Source: CAWDLX01 sp046728155
GTDB lineage: Bacteria; Actinomycetota; Actinomycetes; Mycobacteriales; Micromonosporaceae
Direction of reading: 5' to 3'
Assembly (NCBI GenBank): GCA_046728155.1
Contig: JBKPDY010000090.1
Location: 1-8,514 of the forward strand
DNA: 8,514 bases
Part shown: piece after piece, positions 6,017-8,514 of the stretch
Layout: each line of letters begins with the position of its first letter
How positions within the stretch are numbered: the first letter of the stretch is position 1
Made by a program: the position numbers and the translations under genes
The notes under the pieces: generated by a model
Told to the model about the DNA's origin: nothing
What the model saw: the letters and a program-made list of their open reading frames with translations, nothing else
Databases searched by the model: none

Positions 6017-6262
6017 ATGACGGCACGGAAGGCACCTGAGCTGAAGCTCCTTCAGGGCAACCCGAGCAACCGGCCGAGGAGGCCGCTGCCGTCAGCAACC
6101 GACGCGATCCTGAGCGGTGACCCGACGGCGCCTGGGTGGGCCAAAGCCTGTGGGGCGGGCCAGCGCAACCGGGCGATTGCCGATTACGAACTTCCACCCA
6201 TGCCGCTGATCAACGAGTCCTTCGTGATGCCGTATGGCAGTAGAAGCTCCGCCGCGCGCTGA
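6017..6262 (+). pseudogene. P27-family phage terminase small subunit, N-terminal remnant (copy 1)
   Basis: The frame has 81 codons from ATG 6017. The first ~30 residues carry the conserved start of P27-type terminase small subunits: MTARKAPELKLLQGNPSNRP. After about residue 35 the sequence no longer follows the family: the central DEALAAWERF-like helices and the KNPAHQ-like end are missing. The remaining ORF (to TGA 6260-6262) reads as unrelated sequence. In intact phages this small subunit recognises the packaging site and works with the large terminase subunit; no large subunit gene is present. It lies 385 nt upstream of a second, divergent copy. This is most likely a truncated prophage relic. 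Confidence 0.6.
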
Positions 6263-6401
6263 ACATCGAACCGCTTGGGCAACGATCGCTCGACTAACTC
6301 ACGGCGTCCATCAAGCCCTCTTTTCGAAGGACCTTAACGACCTCGCCTCTGGTTACCTCCTGCATGGCGCAAGAGTAAACCGAATAACGGATGGAGCACC
6401 A

Positions 6402-6794
6402 ATGACGGCACGAAAGAACCCGGACCGCAAGCTCCCCCAGGGGAATCCGGGTAACCGGCCGGTGTCGCCGGCCCCGTCTGCCACATCCGAGGCTCCGAGC
6501 CTCCGGCGGATTTCAAGGACGAGGCACTCGCGGCGTGGGAGAGGTTCACGAGCTGCCTCCTTCGCGTCGGCCACATCGAGACGGTGGACTACGCGGCCCC
6601 GGCGGTCTAGTGCTCGGTGTTCGAAGCAGCTCGTCGCGAGCTGGACGACCACGGCCCGCTCGTGAGCCGTCGTGACGGTGGGCTCGTGAAGAACTCGGCG
6701 CATCAGGTCACCGTGGACGCGAACGCCGGGGCTCGGGGGAGGGTGCCACTGCCGATTTGGCTTGAACCGGTCCTTACGCCCTACCGGGAAGTAA
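6402..6794 (+). pseudogene. P27-family phage terminase small subunit, frameshifted and nonsense-interrupted (copy 2)
   Basis: ATG 6402, with GGAG 5 nt upstream, begins MTARKNPDRKLPQGNPGNRP, the P27 N-terminal signature. Near 6480-6500 the coding frame shifts and continues as PPADFKDEALAAWERFTSCL. It is interrupted by TAG at 6608-6610 and goes on as VFEAARRELDDHGPLVSRRD, then GGLVKNSAHQVT, the conserved C-terminal part. A further shift near 6750-6762 gives a LGLNRS-like tail ending at TAA 6792-6794. The family order is preserved over about 130 residues, so this was a complete gene. At least three lesions make it non-functional. It is clearly related to copy 1 but differs at many positions, so the pair is either an old duplication or the traces of two prophages. 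Confidence 0.75.
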
Positions 6795-6870
6795 TGACAG
6801 ACACGACGACGTCCACGTTGCGCTTGAGGTAGTCGGCCATCGGCCTGGCTCGACCAGTACGAAAGCCCGG

Positions 6871-7101
6871 TCACTCCGGGTTATCGTCCAGATCTTCGGG
6901 TTTCTCAGCAGCCGGTCCCTGAAGTTGTCTACGCTCACCAAGGACATGCAGCTGGTCTTCGTCGAAGGCGGCCCATGCCATCGCCCGGATCCAGGCCGAC
7001 CAGGTCACACGGCGCTGCGGCGCTTCGTGCACTGCTGATTCCACGCCGCAGCGCGCGATCACCGAGACCCTACGGCCGACGGAGGGACCATGTCGAACCA
7101 C
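6871..7101 (-). CDS. Unidentified short ORF, possibly the end of a decayed gene
   Basis: A 76-codon frame whose last ~45 residues look protein-like (VTWSAWIRAMAWAAFDEDQL, ending KPEDLDDNPE). The first 30 residues overlap the ribosome binding site and start of the DUF4331 gene on the other strand and look like noise, so any real gene probably began internally or was cut. The family is not recognised. It could be a remnant of the same mobile DNA as the terminase copies; chance cannot be excluded. Confidence 0.25.
   Translation of the reverse strand: MVRHGPSVGRRVSVIARCGVESAVHEAPQRRVTWSAWIRAMAWAAFDEDQLHVLGERRQLQGPAAEKPEDLDDNPE
7012..7054. repeat. Perfect 11-bp inverted repeat upstream of the DUF4331 gene
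   Basis: GCGCTGCGGCG (7012-7022) and CGCCGCAGCGC (7044-7054) are exact reverse complements with a 21-nt spacer, ending 35 nt before the ATG at 7090. In RNA it would form a stable hairpin in the leader or a terminator for upstream transcription. In DNA it could be a pair of operator half-sites. No T tract follows. Confidence 0.5.
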
Positions 7102-8064
7102 TTCAGCGCCGCCAACCTCAAGTCACCTGGCGACGATGCCCGTTTGGACCTCACCGACCTGTTCGTCTTCGCCGCGCCGGACAACCCCGACCGGACCGTG
7201 CTGATCATGAACTCGAACCCCTAACCGCAAGGCAACGGCTTCCACCCAGACGCGGTCTACCGGTTCAACATCGACAACGACGGCGACGCCCTGGCCGATG
7301 TAGCGTTCAGCTTCACCTTCTCCGACATCAAAGACGCCGCGCAAACCGCCACTGCCTACTACGCCACCGGCAGCGACGCCCAGACCCGCGAACCACGCGG
7401 TAACACACTCATCCAGACGACCCCCGTGGGCTTCGACGTCACGGCCAAGCCTGTCCAAGCGGGCCCATGCCGTCTGTTCTTCGGCAAACGCAGCGACCCG
7501 TTCTTCGCCGACGCCGACGGTGTCCTGCACTGGCTGCTCGACGGCGCAGCGGGAGACTTCCAGTGGACCGGGACTGACACCTTCGGTGGCGGCGACATTT
7601 TCTCCATCGCCGTGGAGGCGCCCAACGACATGCTCGGCCGCGGGCCGGGCATCGGAACGTGGATAACGACCAGCCTGCGCCGCGACGGCACGCTTGTGCC
7701 GATGGACCGGGAAGGGAACCCCTCGTTCAACCCGATCCTCAACCCAAACGGCGTCAAAGACGAGTTCAACGCCACGGACCCGGTCGACGACGTGAGGAAC
7801 CACTTGCAGCCGCTGTCGGAAACGCTGCAACAGCACGGTTATTCACCCGACGAAGCCGAAGCTGCGGCCCTCACCCTGCTGCCCGACATCCTCCACTACG
7901 ACCGCACCATGCCGGCCCACTACCCCAACGGCCGGGTCATGACCGACGATGTCTTCTCCGCCCGAATGATGTTCATGGTCCACGGGCGGGCCACTCCCCA
8001 AAGCATCAGACCACACGAGGATTTGACGACCTCGTTCCCATTCCTCGGGCCGCCGCACGCCTAA
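7090..8064 (+). pseudogene. DUF4331 family protein interrupted by one ochre codon
   Basis: ATG 7090 follows GGAGGG and begins MSNHFSAANLKSPGDDARLD, the typical N-terminus of actinobacterial DUF4331 proteins. The frame continues through FHPDAVYRFNIDNDGD, GGGDIFSIAVEAPND, FNPILNPNG and a C-terminus FPFLGPPHA ending at TAA 8062-8064. That is 324 codons, full length for the family. The only defect seen is TAA at codon 45 (7222-7224), inside MNSNP-stop-PQGNGFHPDA. A Tyr codon (TAC or TAT) would be natural there, so a single substitution explains it. Codon use and all visible motifs are otherwise intact, so this is either a very young pseudogene or a sequencing error. The role of DUF4331 is not established. 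Nothing restarts translation well before 7426 (GTG), which would drop the conserved N-terminus. Confidence 0.85.
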
Positions 8065-8229
8065 CCGCACACCGCTGGGGAGTCAGAGGCGGAACAACGG
8101 GCCGTCGCCGACCTCAGCTACTTCGGCGGCGCCCACGTCCCCGGCCCACTAATCACCCTCGCACCGTTTGAGGTGCTCGCGGCGCTGCTGGTGGGCCTGC
8201 GCTCCCGACAGGTCGCCACCCGGGGCTGA
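8065..8229 (+). pseudogene. In-frame open fragment after the DUF4331 stop, unidentified
   Basis: The DUF4331 frame stays open for 54 codons after its TAA and ends at TGA 8227-8229. It reads SEAEQRAVADLSYFGGAHVP and then a hydrophobic PLITLAPFEVLAALLVGL. Third-position G/C bias persists and the segment resembles the end of a membrane protein. There is no plausible start codon at its beginning. It may be the 3' end of another gene brought here by deletion. I cannot name a family. Confidence 0.3.
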
Positions 8230-8374
8230 CGGCCCGCCGCCCGGGAACGCGCCGCACAGGCCCCGTATGCCGTCCTACCCTCGGTGCGTTGCTCGCGGTG
8301 CACATCGCCGCGCAAAACGTCTTGCCGACGGCTCGACTGTGAACACATCTCAACTCAGATATCCCATTGCTCCG

Positions 8375-8380
8375 AAGGAG
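8375..8380 (+). promoter_or_regulatory. Ribosome binding site of the NmrA-like gene
   Basis: AAGGAG, 8 nt before the ATG at 8389. The preceding 60 nt are AT-richer than the surroundings (around 8341-8370) and may include the promoter, though no clear -10/-35 pair stands out. Confidence 0.7.
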
Positions 8381-8388
8381 ATTCGCTG

Positions 8389-8514
8389 ATGGTTGCCAAC
8401 AACCTTGTTCTCATCCCCGGTGCCGCCGGCGTGGGCCGTGCGGTCTTCGAGAAACTGCGTGCCCAGGATGTGCCGGTGCGTTTCATGGTCCGTCGCGAGG
8501 ACGAGCGTGCGGCT
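8389..8514 (+). CDS. NmrA-like / NAD(P)H-binding Rossmann-fold protein (partial, runs off right edge)
   Basis: The first 42 residues form a Rossmann beta-alpha-beta unit: strand NLVLIPGAAG, a glycine-rich dinucleotide loop GAAGVG at residues 11-16, helix AVFEKLRAQ, then strand VPVRFMVRRED. The Arg-Arg after the second strand is typical of NADP-preferring NmrA-like atypical short-chain dehydrogenases, which act as NAD(P)-dependent reductases or redox sensors. The start is fixed by the AAGGAG site. The rest of the gene lies beyond the window, so the active-site region cannot be checked. It reads in the same direction as the DUF4331 gene but is separated from it by over 300 nt. Confidence 0.8.
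   Translation, partial: MVANNLVLIPGAAGVGRAVFEKLRAQDVPVRFMVRREDERAA

Noticed and set aside
6353..6874. Minus-strand open frame of 173 codons
   Set aside because: Runs opposite the second P27 terminase remnant; long only because GC-rich antisense frames lack stops.
7123..7836. Minus-strand open frame of 237 codons (Val/Gly/Arg-rich)
   Set aside because: Antisense shadow of the DUF4331 coding frame; repetitive composition, no domain.

Overview
The window reads as chromosomal accessory DNA from a high-GC Gram-positive bacterium, most likely an actinomycete. Convincing genes show strong G/C preference at third codon positions. The families present (VOC protein, transglutaminase-like protein, DUF4331, P27 terminase small subunit, SUKH, aminoglycoside phosphotransferase) are common there. 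No rRNA, tRNA, CRISPR array, transposase or integrase was recognised. No genus is claimed.

Layout. 1-89: C-terminal tail of a + strand gene entering from the left. 178-1296 (- strand): an unusual chimera in which a phage-type helix-turn-helix/terminase-small-like module runs in frame into the C-terminal lobe of an aminoglycoside phosphotransferase (APH); the last part of the APH is displaced by frameshifts. 1191-1429 (+): truncated, frameshifted remnant of a SUKH (SMI1/KNR4) protein whose 5' end is cut at the same point as the chimera's HTH module. 1543-1998 (-): intact VOC/glyoxalase-like gene. 2450-3718 (-): two-gene unit with an intact transglutaminase-like gene and, 6 nt upstream, a broken gene of unknown function. 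3820-4203 (+): intact limonene-1,2-epoxide-hydrolase-like gene. 4204-4738: no gene; inverted and direct repeats. 4739-5398 (-): intact DUF6875-like gene. 5399-6795: mobile-element debris with a possible 29-residue ORF, a 25-bp tandem repeat and two divergent remnants of P27 terminase small subunit genes. 7090-8064 (+): DUF4331 gene interrupted by one ochre codon. 8065-8229: an open fragment in the same frame. 8389-end (+): start of an NmrA-like NAD(P)-binding protein with a clear ribosome binding site.

How it fits together. There is no evident pathway. Four complete genes (VOC, transglutaminase-like, epoxide-hydrolase-like, DUF6875-like) stand among at least six broken ones. The broken set includes phage packaging genes, a SUKH immunity-type gene and an APH fragment. 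This fits a decaying integration hotspot, although sequencing indels could explain part of the damage. I did not find a convincing new multi-gene system. The items most worth a second look are the HTH-APH chimera with its sharp breakpoint against the SUKH remnant, the 25-bp tandem repeat before the first terminase remnant, and the 11-bp perfect inverted repeat in front of the DUF4331 gene.
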